The translations under genes were made by a program, and so were the position numbers. From Betaproteobacteria bacterium (GTDB lineage: Bacteria > Pseudomonadota > Gammaproteobacteria > Burkholderiales > Rhodocyclaceae): DNA of 41,228 nucleotides. Under the pieces are notes generated by a model. That model was not told the DNA's origin. It did no database searches and saw only the letters and a list, made by a program, of their open reading frames with translations. Of the stretch, positions 10,317-18,614 are shown one piece after another. Each line of letters begins with the position of its first letter. The stretch's first letter is position 1. The stretch spans positions 1-41,228 of the forward strand of contig JACQYA010000002.1 of NCBI GenBank assembly GCA_016208425.1, read 5' to 3'.

Positions 10317-10344
10317 TGTTGACATAATACAAATTATACGAAGT
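10317..10344. other. Candidate XerC/XerD recombination site (dif-like)
   Basis: Read on the minus strand, the site has an 11-bp XerC-like arm ACTTCGTATAA (10344-10334), a 6-bp centre TTTGTA (10333-10328) and an 11-bp XerD-like arm TTATGTCAACA (10327-10317). Against the proteobacterial dif pattern as I remember it (arms A-x-TTCGCATAA and TTATGTTAAAT, centre TGTATA) I count about 9/11, 8/11 and 4/6 matches, including the inner ATAA-N6-TTAT core. It lies in an AT-rich gap (10184-10389) between convergent nagZ and the DUF748 gene, a usual setting for dif. It may be the chromosome dimer-resolution site, a dif-like attachment site used by an integrative element, or a chance AT-rich match. Confidence 0.45.
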
Positions 10345-10389
10345 ACGCGACCAGAAGCACCTAAAACAAGGTTTTTCACTATTCCGCCA

Positions 10390-13300
10390 CTACTTCAGCA
10401 AAAAGTTCGCGCGGCTTTTGTGCGTTTTTTCATCGTTGCCGGAACCGGCATCGGTGGTATCGAGCTTGGCGGGCAACAGGAACAGGCGTTCGGCGGGCAC
10501 TTCGCGGGCGACCAGCCAGTCGCGCACGGCTTTTGCCCGACGCTCTCCCAGGGCGCGCAGATCGTCGTCGTCGACCACGCTGTGGGCCAGCATCAGTTTT
10601 TCCATTTCCGCGACAGGCAAGGTCTTGACCATGCCGATCAGGTTGCGCGGCTTGGGGAACTTTTCGGCGCGATAGACGCGCTCCAGCAAAGCCGGATATT
10701 CCTCGGCGCCGACCTCCGCCGCACTGCCGTCCGACACCTCTTCCCGTTTGAACGCCCTGACCTTGCGGTCGATGCGCGCGCGCTTCAAGCCTTCGCGGTC
10801 TTGCTCGATGTCGGCACGGCCTTCGATTTCCAGTTTCAGCGACGGGCGGTCGAGCAAGGCCTTGGCCAGACTCTCCAGGCGCTGCTGCGCCGGCGGCGCG
10901 ATGACGCTTAGGCCATAATCGAAGTCGACGCCAGACAACTCGCCGCTCCCGCCGGACGCCAAGCCGAGCAAGGCAAAGGGGGAGGTCACGGCCTTCACCA
11001 GCAGGTTGACGATGACTTGGACGACCAGCCCGCCAACGCTGAACTGCGGATCGTCGAGCGAACCGGAAATCGGGAGATTGATGTCGATCTCGCCGTTGCG
11101 ATTTTTCAACAGCGAAACGGCGAGCAGCACCGGCAGCTTGGTCGCGTCGGGACTGTCGACCGGATCGCCGAAGGTCAGTTGGTCGACGAAGAGGCGGTTC
11201 TCGGCCTCCAGCCGGTTGTTCTCGATTTTGTATTTCACGGAAACCGAGAGCTTGCCCTTGTCGATCGCGTAACCGGCGTATTTCCCCGCGTACGGCGACA
11301 AGGGCGTCAGTTCCAGACCCTTGATGTCGGCCTGCACATCCAGCGTGGGCTTGGCCGACAGCGGGTTGATGCGGCCCGTGATGGAGAGCGGTGCGACGTT
11401 GTCGTAGCTGCCGCGCAAATCGACCTCGGCGCTGCTGTCGGCGGCCGACGACAGGCCGCTCACGCGCCCGCCGATCTGCTTCAAATTCGCCGAATAGTTG
11501 GGCTTGATGAAATTGTCGGTAAAACGCACCGATCCGCCCTGGACGGTGACCTTGCCGATGCTGACCGTCGGTGGCGCCACGGCCTTGCCGTCGCCCGCGA
11601 CGACGGGCGCCCCGCCGGCGGGGGCGGCGGCCCGCCCGTCGCGGCGAACCATCTGCAACAGGTTGAGCTTGCCTTCCGGGCTGACGATGACGCGGGCAAA
11701 AAAGTCGGCGAGCGCCACATCCCCGACCGACAGCGAATCCGGGTTATGGCGCACATCGATGTTGCCGAAGTGGAAGGACTTCCATTTCAGGAAATCGGCC
11801 GAATTGACCTTGTCGACCGACTGGAAATCGCCGATTGTCGCCCGCCCGGCAAATCCGCCGGACAAGCCCTTACCGGCCGCCGCCCGATCCAGGCCCAGCG
11901 CGAGCTTGCCGTCCAGCGCCACTTGCCCGCGCGTCACCGCGATGTTGAGCTTCTCGCCGAAATAGGGTTGCAGCGGCAGCAGCTCGACGCCTTTGACCGC
12001 CACCTTCAGCTCGGTGGAGAACGGAAACAGCTTCGCGTCGCCGGCGATCTCGACCTGCCCCTTGCGGTTGAACAGGAAACGCGCGGCCAAACCGCCCGTT
12101 TCTCCCGGCCCGGTACTCAGGTTTGTCGCCTCGAAACCCAACCCGTCAATGGTCTGCGTGCTGGCCGGCGATACCGCCGCATCCTCGAAACGCAAACCGA
12201 TATCCTCGCCGACGTATTTCGCGACGGTGATTTTCCACGGGGTGGAGGTATCCTTCTGCGACGCCTGAACAGCGCGTAAAGCGGGCGGCTTGACCCAGTC
12301 CAGCGCGCCGTCTGCCGCCCGCCGCACCAACACCCGCACCCCTTTGGCCAGCACCTCGCCGACTTGCAGGTCGTGCCGGGCCAGATCGAGGCGCCCGCCC
12401 TTGACCGCGAACGCGTCGATTTTTAGCCACTCGCCGGCATCCACGCGGTAAGCCAGATCGAACCCGGCCGGCGATTTTCCTTCGCTGTCGAGTTTTTTCA
12501 GATCGAGATCGATAGCCTCGACACGCGCGCGGAACGGCTTGCCGTGCGATTCGTCGAGCCAGAGCAGCGCGCCGGCACTGATTTTCGCTTCGCCGACCGA
12601 CCAGGCTGGCGCCGGTGCGGGCTTGGCCGACGGCTGCCCGGCAGACGCCGGTTCCGGCAACAATCGGAGCCAGTTGATGTCGCCTTGCCGGTCGGCACGC
12701 GCGTGAATTTCCGGCGCATCGATCGCGATGCGCTCGACCGCGAATTTGCGGCCGAGCAGTTCGGCCGACGCCACGGATAGGTCGAGGCGCCTGAACGTCA
12801 GCAAAGGCGTGCCCGCAAACTCGTCGACCGCCACCTGCTTGAGCGCTACCGTTCCGCTCAGATCCAGCGTCGGGTGCCGCCCCTTCTGTTGCCGAAAAAC
12901 CAGCTTCAGATCGCTGTCCAGCGCGCCGGATATGACCTTGATCGGCAGTTTGGCCGGCGCGTAACCCATGTACCGGGCCAGCTGGAGATCGTCGATTTTC
13001 AGCACAAACTCGCTTTCCAGAGAATCGGCAAACGGTTTGCCCTTGCCCTTCATCGAGAAAGGCGCGCCGTCGATGCGGGCAGAAAACGCCGGCTCGACGA
13101 AGGTTTCGGTGGCGTACGCCATGCTCGACAAGAAGGGCAGGCTCAGATTGACCCCGTCGACGACATGCGTCGCGCCCAGCGGACGGTCGTCGAATTCCAG
13201 CGAGCCGTCCGAGATCTGGATGTTGTTCAGCGAAAAAAGCGGCGTCGGTGCGTGCGAGGCGGGTTTGCCCATCCATTCGTCGATCAGATCCGAGAAGTTG

Positions 13301-13689
13301 TAGCGCTGCTCGGCGAAACGGACAAGCTTGAACTTCGGCCCCTCCAGCCGAATCTCGCTGAATACCGGCCCGCCGCGCAACAAGGACACCGCTTCCAGGT
13401 TGGCGACCAGGCGGTCGAACCCGGCCACCGTGTCGCCGCCGCCCTTTTCCTGAACGGCGAGGCCGTCCACTTCCAGCGACAGCGCGTAGGGGTTGATGCG
13501 CGCGCGCGCGACGCTCACCGGCCGGTGCAGCGCCTCCCCCAGCTTGTCGACCAGGATAGACTTGAGCAGCGGCGGCAACGCAAAAAATCCGAGCAAACCG
13601 ATGGCAACAACGGCAGCGAAGGCACGCAACCCGTGTTTTTTTGCCGCTGGAGAACGCAGCGCGGTCAGAACCGCCGATTTATCGATCAT
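10390..13689 (-). CDS. DUF748 family AsmA-like envelope protein
   Basis: A very large protein of 1099 residues with one N-terminal membrane segment (about 23-42, AFAAVVAIGLLGFFALPPLL) and a long periplasmic part. It has the style of the DUF748/AsmA-like group: an LLKSILVDKLGEALHRPVSVARARINPYALSLEVDGL opening given here by its key elements (LGEALHRPV, RINPYALSLEV), repeated beta segments such as LNNIQISDGSLEFDD and VQGGSVRFTDNFI, and a GYAIDKGKLSVSVKYKI repeat near 780. The C-terminal 170 residues (LALLDRPSLKLEIEGRAD, LGERRAKAVRDWLVAREVPAERL) resemble an OmpA-like fold. Relatives are thought to be rod-like lipid-transfer or outer-membrane homeostasis proteins, but a function here is inference. 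No clear ribosome site precedes the ATG. It is transcribed divergently from the S41 peptidase gene. Confidence 0.85.
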   Translation of the reverse strand: MIDKSAVLTALRSPAAKKHGLRAFAAVVAIGLLGFFALPPLLKSILVDKLGEALHRPVSVARARINPYALSLEVDGLAVQEKGGGDTVAGFDRLVANLEAVSLLRGGPVFSEIRLEGPKFKLVRFAEQRYNFSDLIDEWMGKPASHAPTPLFSLNNIQISDGSLEFDDRPLGATHVVDGVNLSLPFLSSMAYATETFVEPAFSARIDGAPFSMKGKGKPFADSLESEFVLKIDDLQLARYMGYAPAKLPIKVISGALDSDLKLVFRQQKGRHPTLDLSGTVALKQVAVDEFAGTPLLTFRRLDLSVASAELLGRKFAVERIAIDAPEIHARADRQGDINWLRLLPEPASAGQPSAKPAPAPAWSVGEAKISAGALLWLDESHGKPFRARVEAIDLDLKKLDSEGKSPAGFDLAYRVDAGEWLKIDAFAVKGGRLDLARHDLQVGEVLAKGVRVLVRRAADGALDWVKPPALRAVQASQKDTSTPWKITVAKYVGEDIGLRFEDAAVSPASTQTIDGLGFEATNLSTGPGETGGLAARFLFNRKGQVEIAGDAKLFPFSTELKVAVKGVELLPLQPYFGEKLNIAVTRGQVALDGKLALGLDRAAAGKGLSGGFAGRATIGDFQSVDKVNSADFLKWKSFHFGNIDVRHNPDSLSVGDVALADFFARVIVSPEGKLNLLQMVRRDGRAAAPAGGAPVVAGDGKAVAPPTVSIGKVTVQGGSVRFTDNFIKPNYSANLKQIGGRVSGLSSAADSSAEVDLRGSYDNVAPLSITGRINPLSAKPTLDVQADIKGLELTPLSPYAGKYAGYAIDKGKLSVSVKYKIENNRLEAENRLFVDQLTFGDPVDSPDATKLPVLLAVSLLKNRNGEIDINLPISGSLDDPQFSVGGLVVQVIVNLLVKAVTSPFALLGLASGGSGELSGVDFDYGLSVIAPPAQQRLESLAKALLDRPSLKLEIEGRADIEQDREGLKRARIDRKVRAFKREEVSDGSAAEVGAEEYPALLERVYRAEKFPKPRNLIGMVKTLPVAEMEKLMLAHSVVDDDDLRALGERRAKAVRDWLVAREVPAERLFLLPAKLDTTDAGSGNDEKTHKSRANFLLK

Positions 13690-13828
13690 GGCGCCGGCAA
13701 ACAGGTAAGCGGAGCAGCAAATTTATCACGATCATCGCGAACTGGCGCGGCACAATTTACCATCCCCTCCACAAAGGGCGTCGGCCTTTCGGCGGCAAAG
13801 GATACAGACGGCGCTGCGGGCGATGAAA

Positions 13829-13857
13829 TTGACTTCGCCCGCCCCTTGCGGTCAAAT
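13829..13857 (+). promoter_or_regulatory. Candidate promoter of the S41 peptidase gene
   Basis: TTGACT (13829-13834), a 17-base spacer and TCAAAT (13852-13857) lie about 20 bases before the ATG at 13878. The -35 matches consensus in five of six positions and the -10 in four. Confidence 0.4.
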
Positions 13858-13877
13858 GTCCGCAAACTTCCGGGAAA

Positions 13878-16280
13878 ATGGCGATGCGTTATCCGCACAA
13901 CATGACCAATGCGTTCCTGCAGCGCCTGCCCGCCCGGGTACGGCGGATCGGCACCGTTTGCCTGGCCTCGCTGGTGTTGGCGTTTGCGCCGCAGACGGCG
14001 ACCGCCGCCCCCTTCTCCATCGACACGGGCGGCACGCCGATGACCGGCTTGTGGTGGAACCCGGACGAATCCGGGTGGGGCGTCAGTCTGACGCAAAACG
14101 GACCGAGCATTATCGCCGCCTGGTTTACCTATGATCGCTGGGGGGCACCGATCTGGTATCTCATGCCGAATTGCGCGGTGGCCGGCAACGCGTGCGGCGG
14201 CGACGTTTATCGCATGGATGGCGGCACCCGCCCGACCGCGCCGTGGAACGGGCGCGGCCAGGTGGTCAGCCAGGCTGGCGCCGGCACGTTTTCGTTCTCG
14301 GACAACGATACCGGCGTGTTCGACTATACCGTCGACGGCGCATCCGGCCACAAGAACGTCGTGCGGCAACTGTTTGCCGGCAGCGCGGCGGCGCCTGCGG
14401 CCGACCATTCTGGGCTCTGGGGTGTCCGCGACGAACCGGGCTGGGGCGTTGCGGTGAGCCAGCAGGGCACGGCCATCTTTGCGGCGGTCTTGACCTACGT
14501 CGCCAGCGGAAACCCGGTCTGGTACGTGGTGCCGGACTGCGTCTTGTCCGAAAACTACTGCGCCGGCACCCTGTACAGGACTTCCGGCGGTTCGGCGCCG
14601 ACCTCGCCGTGGAGCGGCACTGTCGCGGCGACGCCGGTCGGCACGCTGGCTTTCGAGTTTCTCGACACCGGCAACGCGACGATGCGGTTTGCCCTAGATG
14701 GCCGTTCCGGCGCCCGCAGTATCGCCAAGGACGCTTTCTACGCCGCCGGCCAGCTTTTGCCCAGCTCCGACACCCTGGCCCGGCAATGCGCCGCGCCCCG
14801 CCCCGCTTCGGCGATAGACCCGCTGACCGGCCGCGCTTACGGCGACGTTCAAGGTTCGGTAGGCCAGGAAACACGCTGGATACGTTCGTTCGTGAACGAA
14901 AGCTATCTCTGGTACCCGGAAGTTCCGCCGGTCGATCCCGCGCTCTACATGATCGGCGCCAGCGTGCGCTACGTCGACCCGAAAACCAACAACGCCGGGA
15001 CGGTAACTCCAGCTTCCGACGCCGGCGTGGTGGACGCCTATTTCAACAGCCAGCGCACGCCGGCCTTCACGGCGTCGGGCAAGCCGAAGGATCCGTTTCA
15101 CTTCACCTACGCCACCGCAGACTGGGTTGCCTTATCGAACTCCGGCACTGCCGGCGGCTTTGGCTTCGAGGTCGCGCTGCTTTCGGCGAGTCCGCCGCGC
15201 AAGGCTCTGGTCGCCTACACGACACCCGGAACGCCCGCCGCGCAAAACGGCTTGCAGCGCGGCGCGCAGTTCCTGGCGATCAACGACGTGGACGTCGTGA
15301 ACGGTGCCGACGTGAGCGCGCTGAACGAAGGGCTGTTTTCTCCCGTGGTCGGCAAGACCTACAGTTTCACCGTGCTCGATCCGGGCAGCGCCACACCGCG
15401 GACACTCGTTATGGTTGCCGCCAACATAGCGCTCTCGCCGGTACTGAATGCCGGCACCCTGCCCGCACCGGACAACAACGTCGGCTACCTCCTCTTCAAC
15501 GACCACATCGCGCCGGCCGAAAGCCAGTTGATCGCCGCTGTGAACCAGTTGAGAACGGCCAACGGCGGCGCCGGAATCGATGATCTGGTGCTCGATCTGC
15601 GCTACAACGGCGGCGGTTATCTGGACATCGCGAGCGAGCTGGCCACCATGATCGCCGGCCCGGCATCGACCGGCGGCAAGATTTTCGAGCAACTGCGCTT
15701 CAACGACAAGAACCCGTTCCGCTTGACCGAAGCCGAGACCGTTACACCGTTTCTCGATGTCGCCCAGGGGTTTTCGGTGGCGCCCGGACAACCGCTGCCA
15801 CGGCTCGGTCTGGGCCGCGTGTTCGTGCTTACCGGCAGCGCGACGTGCTCGGCCAGCGAGTCCATCATCAACGGCCTGCGCGGCGCCGGCGTGACGGTGG
15901 TCCAGATCGGCGGCACGACCTGCGGCAAACCTTACGGCTTCTACCCGCAGGACAATTGCGGCACGACCTACTTCGCCATCCAGTTCAAGGGGGTCAACCA
16001 TCTCGGCTTCGGCGATTACGCCGACGGCTTCGTGCCGGGCGAAACCGGCACGACGGCCAACAGCGTCCCGGGTTGCGTCGCGTCGGACGATTTCTCGAAA
16101 GCGCTCGGCGACCCCGGCGAAAACCGCCTCGCTACGGCGCTCTACTACCGTGCTCACGGCGCCTGCCCGGCGGTGACACGCGACTTCGGCGAGCGTATCC
16201 TGCGCCCCGGCGAACCGCCCGACGAACCGGTTCTGCAGCGCTCGGCGTTGCGCGAGAACCGTTTCCTGCGGCGCCAGTAG
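13878..16280 (+). CDS. Secreted S41-family (C-terminal processing type) peptidase with duplicated N-terminal domain
   Basis: An exported serine peptidase of 800 residues. A signal peptide ends near residue 44 (LASLVLAFAPQTATAA). Two copies of a WW-rich beta domain follow, about 55-166 and 177-290: GLWWNPDESGWGVSL aligns with GLWGVRDEPGWGVAV, and each carries a paired cysteine loop (NCAVAGNAC; DCVLSENYC) and a TAPWNG/TSPWSG motif. A PDZ-like region (about 440-510, GTPAAQNGLQRGAQFLAINDVDV) precedes the S41 core: DDLVLDLRYNGGGYLDIA at about 568-585, the nucleophile region SATCSASES (Ser658 or Ser660) and GGTTCGKPYG with likely base Lys684. The start is one of three nearby ATGs (13878, 13884, 13902). 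Divergent from DUF748, and its stop is five bases from the convergent DUF1631 stop. Substrate unknown. Confidence 0.9.
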   Translation: MAMRYPHNMTNAFLQRLPARVRRIGTVCLASLVLAFAPQTATAAPFSIDTGGTPMTGLWWNPDESGWGVSLTQNGPSIIAAWFTYDRWGAPIWYLMPNCAVAGNACGGDVYRMDGGTRPTAPWNGRGQVVSQAGAGTFSFSDNDTGVFDYTVDGASGHKNVVRQLFAGSAAAPAADHSGLWGVRDEPGWGVAVSQQGTAIFAAVLTYVASGNPVWYVVPDCVLSENYCAGTLYRTSGGSAPTSPWSGTVAATPVGTLAFEFLDTGNATMRFALDGRSGARSIAKDAFYAAGQLLPSSDTLARQCAAPRPASAIDPLTGRAYGDVQGSVGQETRWIRSFVNESYLWYPEVPPVDPALYMIGASVRYVDPKTNNAGTVTPASDAGVVDAYFNSQRTPAFTASGKPKDPFHFTYATADWVALSNSGTAGGFGFEVALLSASPPRKALVAYTTPGTPAAQNGLQRGAQFLAINDVDVVNGADVSALNEGLFSPVVGKTYSFTVLDPGSATPRTLVMVAANIALSPVLNAGTLPAPDNNVGYLLFNDHIAPAESQLIAAVNQLRTANGGAGIDDLVLDLRYNGGGYLDIASELATMIAGPASTGGKIFEQLRFNDKNPFRLTEAETVTPFLDVAQGFSVAPGQPLPRLGLGRVFVLTGSATCSASESIINGLRGAGVTVVQIGGTTCGKPYGFYPQDNCGTTYFAIQFKGVNHLGFGDYADGFVPGETGTTANSVPGCVASDDFSKALGDPGENRLATALYYRAHGACPAVTRDFGERILRPGEPPDEPVLQRSALRENRFLRRQ

Positions 16281-16285
16281 CCGGA

Positions 16286-18370
16286 TCAGCCCGCCGACAA
16301 GCGGTCGATCACGCGCTGGGCGGCAACGTCAAAAATCGCCCGCGACGAGGCCACCCCGGCCCGCGCGTCGAGCAGCTGATCTTCCAGTACGCCGCAAGCC
16401 ACCGCCACCGCGTAGCCCCAGTCGGGATTGAAGAGCAGGACGCTGCCCGACTGCGGGTTGCGCCAGCAAACCAGGCCGCACAGCGCTTCTCCATCACCCA
16501 GGTTGAAGTCCAGCCAGTCGCCGGCGTGCACGGCGCCGTCCGGCGCCGGACCGGCGGCGGCGACCGAAGCGCCCCGTGTCGCCACCTTTAACCGCCGGCC
16601 GTCGATTTCGAGCGTGTCGACGGCGATGCCGGGCGCCGGCGCGCTATCGGCGGGCAGTTCGGTGGCGGCCGGCGGCAACGGCGCTCCGCGCACGGCGGCG
16701 GTTTGCAGCGCGAAACAGTCGTCCAGAAAAGGCTCGCGCTCTTCGGCCGTTACGCCGATCCGATCCAGGGCGGCGTTGATGCGTTTGAGCAGGCTGGGCA
16801 CCAGGCGCACCAGTTGTTTGCGCTCCTCGGGTTGCAGCTTGGGCTGCACGCTCCAGAGCAGGTCGACAACCGTGTCGTGGTATTCCCGCCAGAGACTGCC
16901 CGCCCCGCCTTCTTCGCGGGCGGCCACCGCCATCGCGCGCACCCAGTAACGGCGCAAAAAATCGAGAATTCCGGGCGCCACGCCGCTGTCGCCTGCCCCG
17001 TGTTCGCCGACTATTCCCCGCAACCATCGGTGGGCGGCGGCGGTTGCTTGTCCGCGCGCTTCCCAGGTTTCCGCCAGCGGCAGATACGCCTGTGACTCCG
17101 CCACCACGGCGCGGTCGCGCTCGGCGATCAACGTGCCGAGCTCGGCGAGCGGCGCCGAGAGAACCGAACAATCCCGGTGCAAGGTGTCGCACACCACGTC
17201 GGCCAACCGCCACAAGCGCGTGCAGAGCGGATGCCCGCGCCCGGCGCCGCGCGGCAGCCCGACGGCGGCGCGAGCCATACCGTTGATAAGCCGACGCGCC
17301 GGATGGCCGGAATCGGAAAACAGCGACGGGTCGAAAATCGCCACTTTGAGCAGGGGAATCTTCAACCTGGCGATCATCGTCGCGACGACGTCAGGCAAGT
17401 CCCCGCTCGCAGAAATATCCTCGAAGATGAGCGACAGCGTGTCCACGGCGACCGCCTCGGGATTGCCCGGCGGCAAACCGAGATCCCCGGCGCTGACGGC
17501 GGCGGCGGACGATCCGATCTGGTCGAGCCGCGCCGCCAGCTGGTTGAGCGCGACGAGGCCGGCAACGCTCAACGCGATGTTGCCGGGCGAAGCCTGGGCC
17601 GCGCCGCGCATGTCCGGCATCCCCGCAACGGCCTCCGCCCCGTCCGCCGTGCGTTGCCGGCCCAACAGGCTCTGCAGGGCCGACAGCGGGTTCGGCCCGC
17701 CGGCATCGGCCGGGGGCGCCTGCGCGTCGGGCCGCGTTCCGCCACCGCCAGTGGCGGCCGGCGCTTGCGCCGTTCCGACATCGTTCCCCGCCAGCAGCTC
17801 GTCCAGCTCCCGGTAAATGTCGCAGAAATCGAGGGCAAGCTGCTCCTCAAGATTGGCGAGTAGAACCAGCTTCTCGTCGTGGCCGGCGCCGCTCGCGCGG
17901 CAAACGGCCAGCAGGCTCGTGGCGATTGCGTCCGTGCCGACCGGATTGTCCGCCGGAGTCATCTCCGGGCGACCGAGCAGCGTCATGAAACGCCGGAGCA
18001 CCCGCCACAGGAGGTTGCCGCCAATATCGGCCAAACGCCGGCCAATTTCCCCGATGCGGAGCTCCAGCTCAAGATCGTCGTCCGCCACCAGCCGGATGTG
18101 CGACGCCGTCAGCCCGTGCGTCCGCTCGAACCCGTCGCGCCGGGCGATCACCAGTTCGTCGTAGGCCTCGCCAAGCGCCTGCGTGAATGCTGCCAGAACC
18201 GGCGGCGAGACCAAGCCCGCGTGCCTGGCGATGTCGGTCAGGCGCCGCAAAAACAACGCCCGGCTATCGCTCAGAATCCCGGTAGCGCGTTCCGAGAAGC
18301 GCGGGCGGCCGAGCCGTCCGCCGGACGAATTCATCCGTTGCAAACCGGAGGGCACGGCACCCCCCTTCAT
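16286..18370 (-). CDS. DUF1631 family protein
   Basis: A large cytoplasmic protein of the DUF1631 family. The N-terminal body includes LFLRRLTDIARHAGL, AYDELVIARRDGFERTHGL and LELELRIGEIGRRLADI. A low-complexity Pro/Ala/Gly linker follows. The C-terminal domain (DWLDFNLGDGEALCGLVCWRNPQSGSVLLFNPDWG) looks like the small PilZ-like barrel typical of this family's C-terminus; whether it binds cyclic-di-GMP is unknown. The frame is open up to an ATG at 18490, but the extra 40 residues are low-complexity and poorly family-like. I prefer the ATG at 18370, and a GTG at 18355 preceded by AAGGGGGG is another candidate. It follows a hybrid kinase gene on the same strand after about 240 bases and meets the S41 gene tail to tail. 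Confidence 0.8.
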   Translation of the reverse strand: MKGGAVPSGLQRMNSSGGRLGRPRFSERATGILSDSRALFLRRLTDIARHAGLVSPPVLAAFTQALGEAYDELVIARRDGFERTHGLTASHIRLVADDDLELELRIGEIGRRLADIGGNLLWRVLRRFMTLLGRPEMTPADNPVGTDAIATSLLAVCRASGAGHDEKLVLLANLEEQLALDFCDIYRELDELLAGNDVGTAQAPAATGGGGTRPDAQAPPADAGGPNPLSALQSLLGRQRTADGAEAVAGMPDMRGAAQASPGNIALSVAGLVALNQLAARLDQIGSSAAAVSAGDLGLPPGNPEAVAVDTLSLIFEDISASGDLPDVVATMIARLKIPLLKVAIFDPSLFSDSGHPARRLINGMARAAVGLPRGAGRGHPLCTRLWRLADVVCDTLHRDCSVLSAPLAELGTLIAERDRAVVAESQAYLPLAETWEARGQATAAAHRWLRGIVGEHGAGDSGVAPGILDFLRRYWVRAMAVAAREEGGAGSLWREYHDTVVDLLWSVQPKLQPEERKQLVRLVPSLLKRINAALDRIGVTAEEREPFLDDCFALQTAAVRGAPLPPAATELPADSAPAPGIAVDTLEIDGRRLKVATRGASVAAAGPAPDGAVHAGDWLDFNLGDGEALCGLVCWRNPQSGSVLLFNPDWGYAVAVACGVLEDQLLDARAGVASSRAIFDVAAQRVIDRLSAG

Positions 18371-18614
18371 TTGGGTGTCGCGCGGCAAAACCGCGCATCC
18401 ATCGCCGGCATAACCATCGCCTCGCCCTCCCTTGAGCGTCGAACGTCCCTGTTGTATGCCCCCTTCTCCGCCACGCCGAACCGGCGGCATGGCGGAGCGC
18501 CGCAGTGCCGCCAGGCACCGGGACGGGGAATTATGCGGAGTATTTTACAACGCGGGACACCACGCAAGCGATACCGGGAAAATTTGGGGGAGCATGCCCG
18601 GGGCACCCCGGCGG

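Noticed and set aside
10334-10344. Similarity of the right arm to a loxP arm (TATACGAAGT)
   Set aside because: Only one arm matches and the opposite arm does not. The XerCD layout explains the whole 28 bp better.
18371-18490. Possible cyclic-di-GMP riboswitch upstream of the DUF1631 gene
   Set aside because: The leader has a small GC hairpin, but the conserved GEMM sequence blocks are absent.
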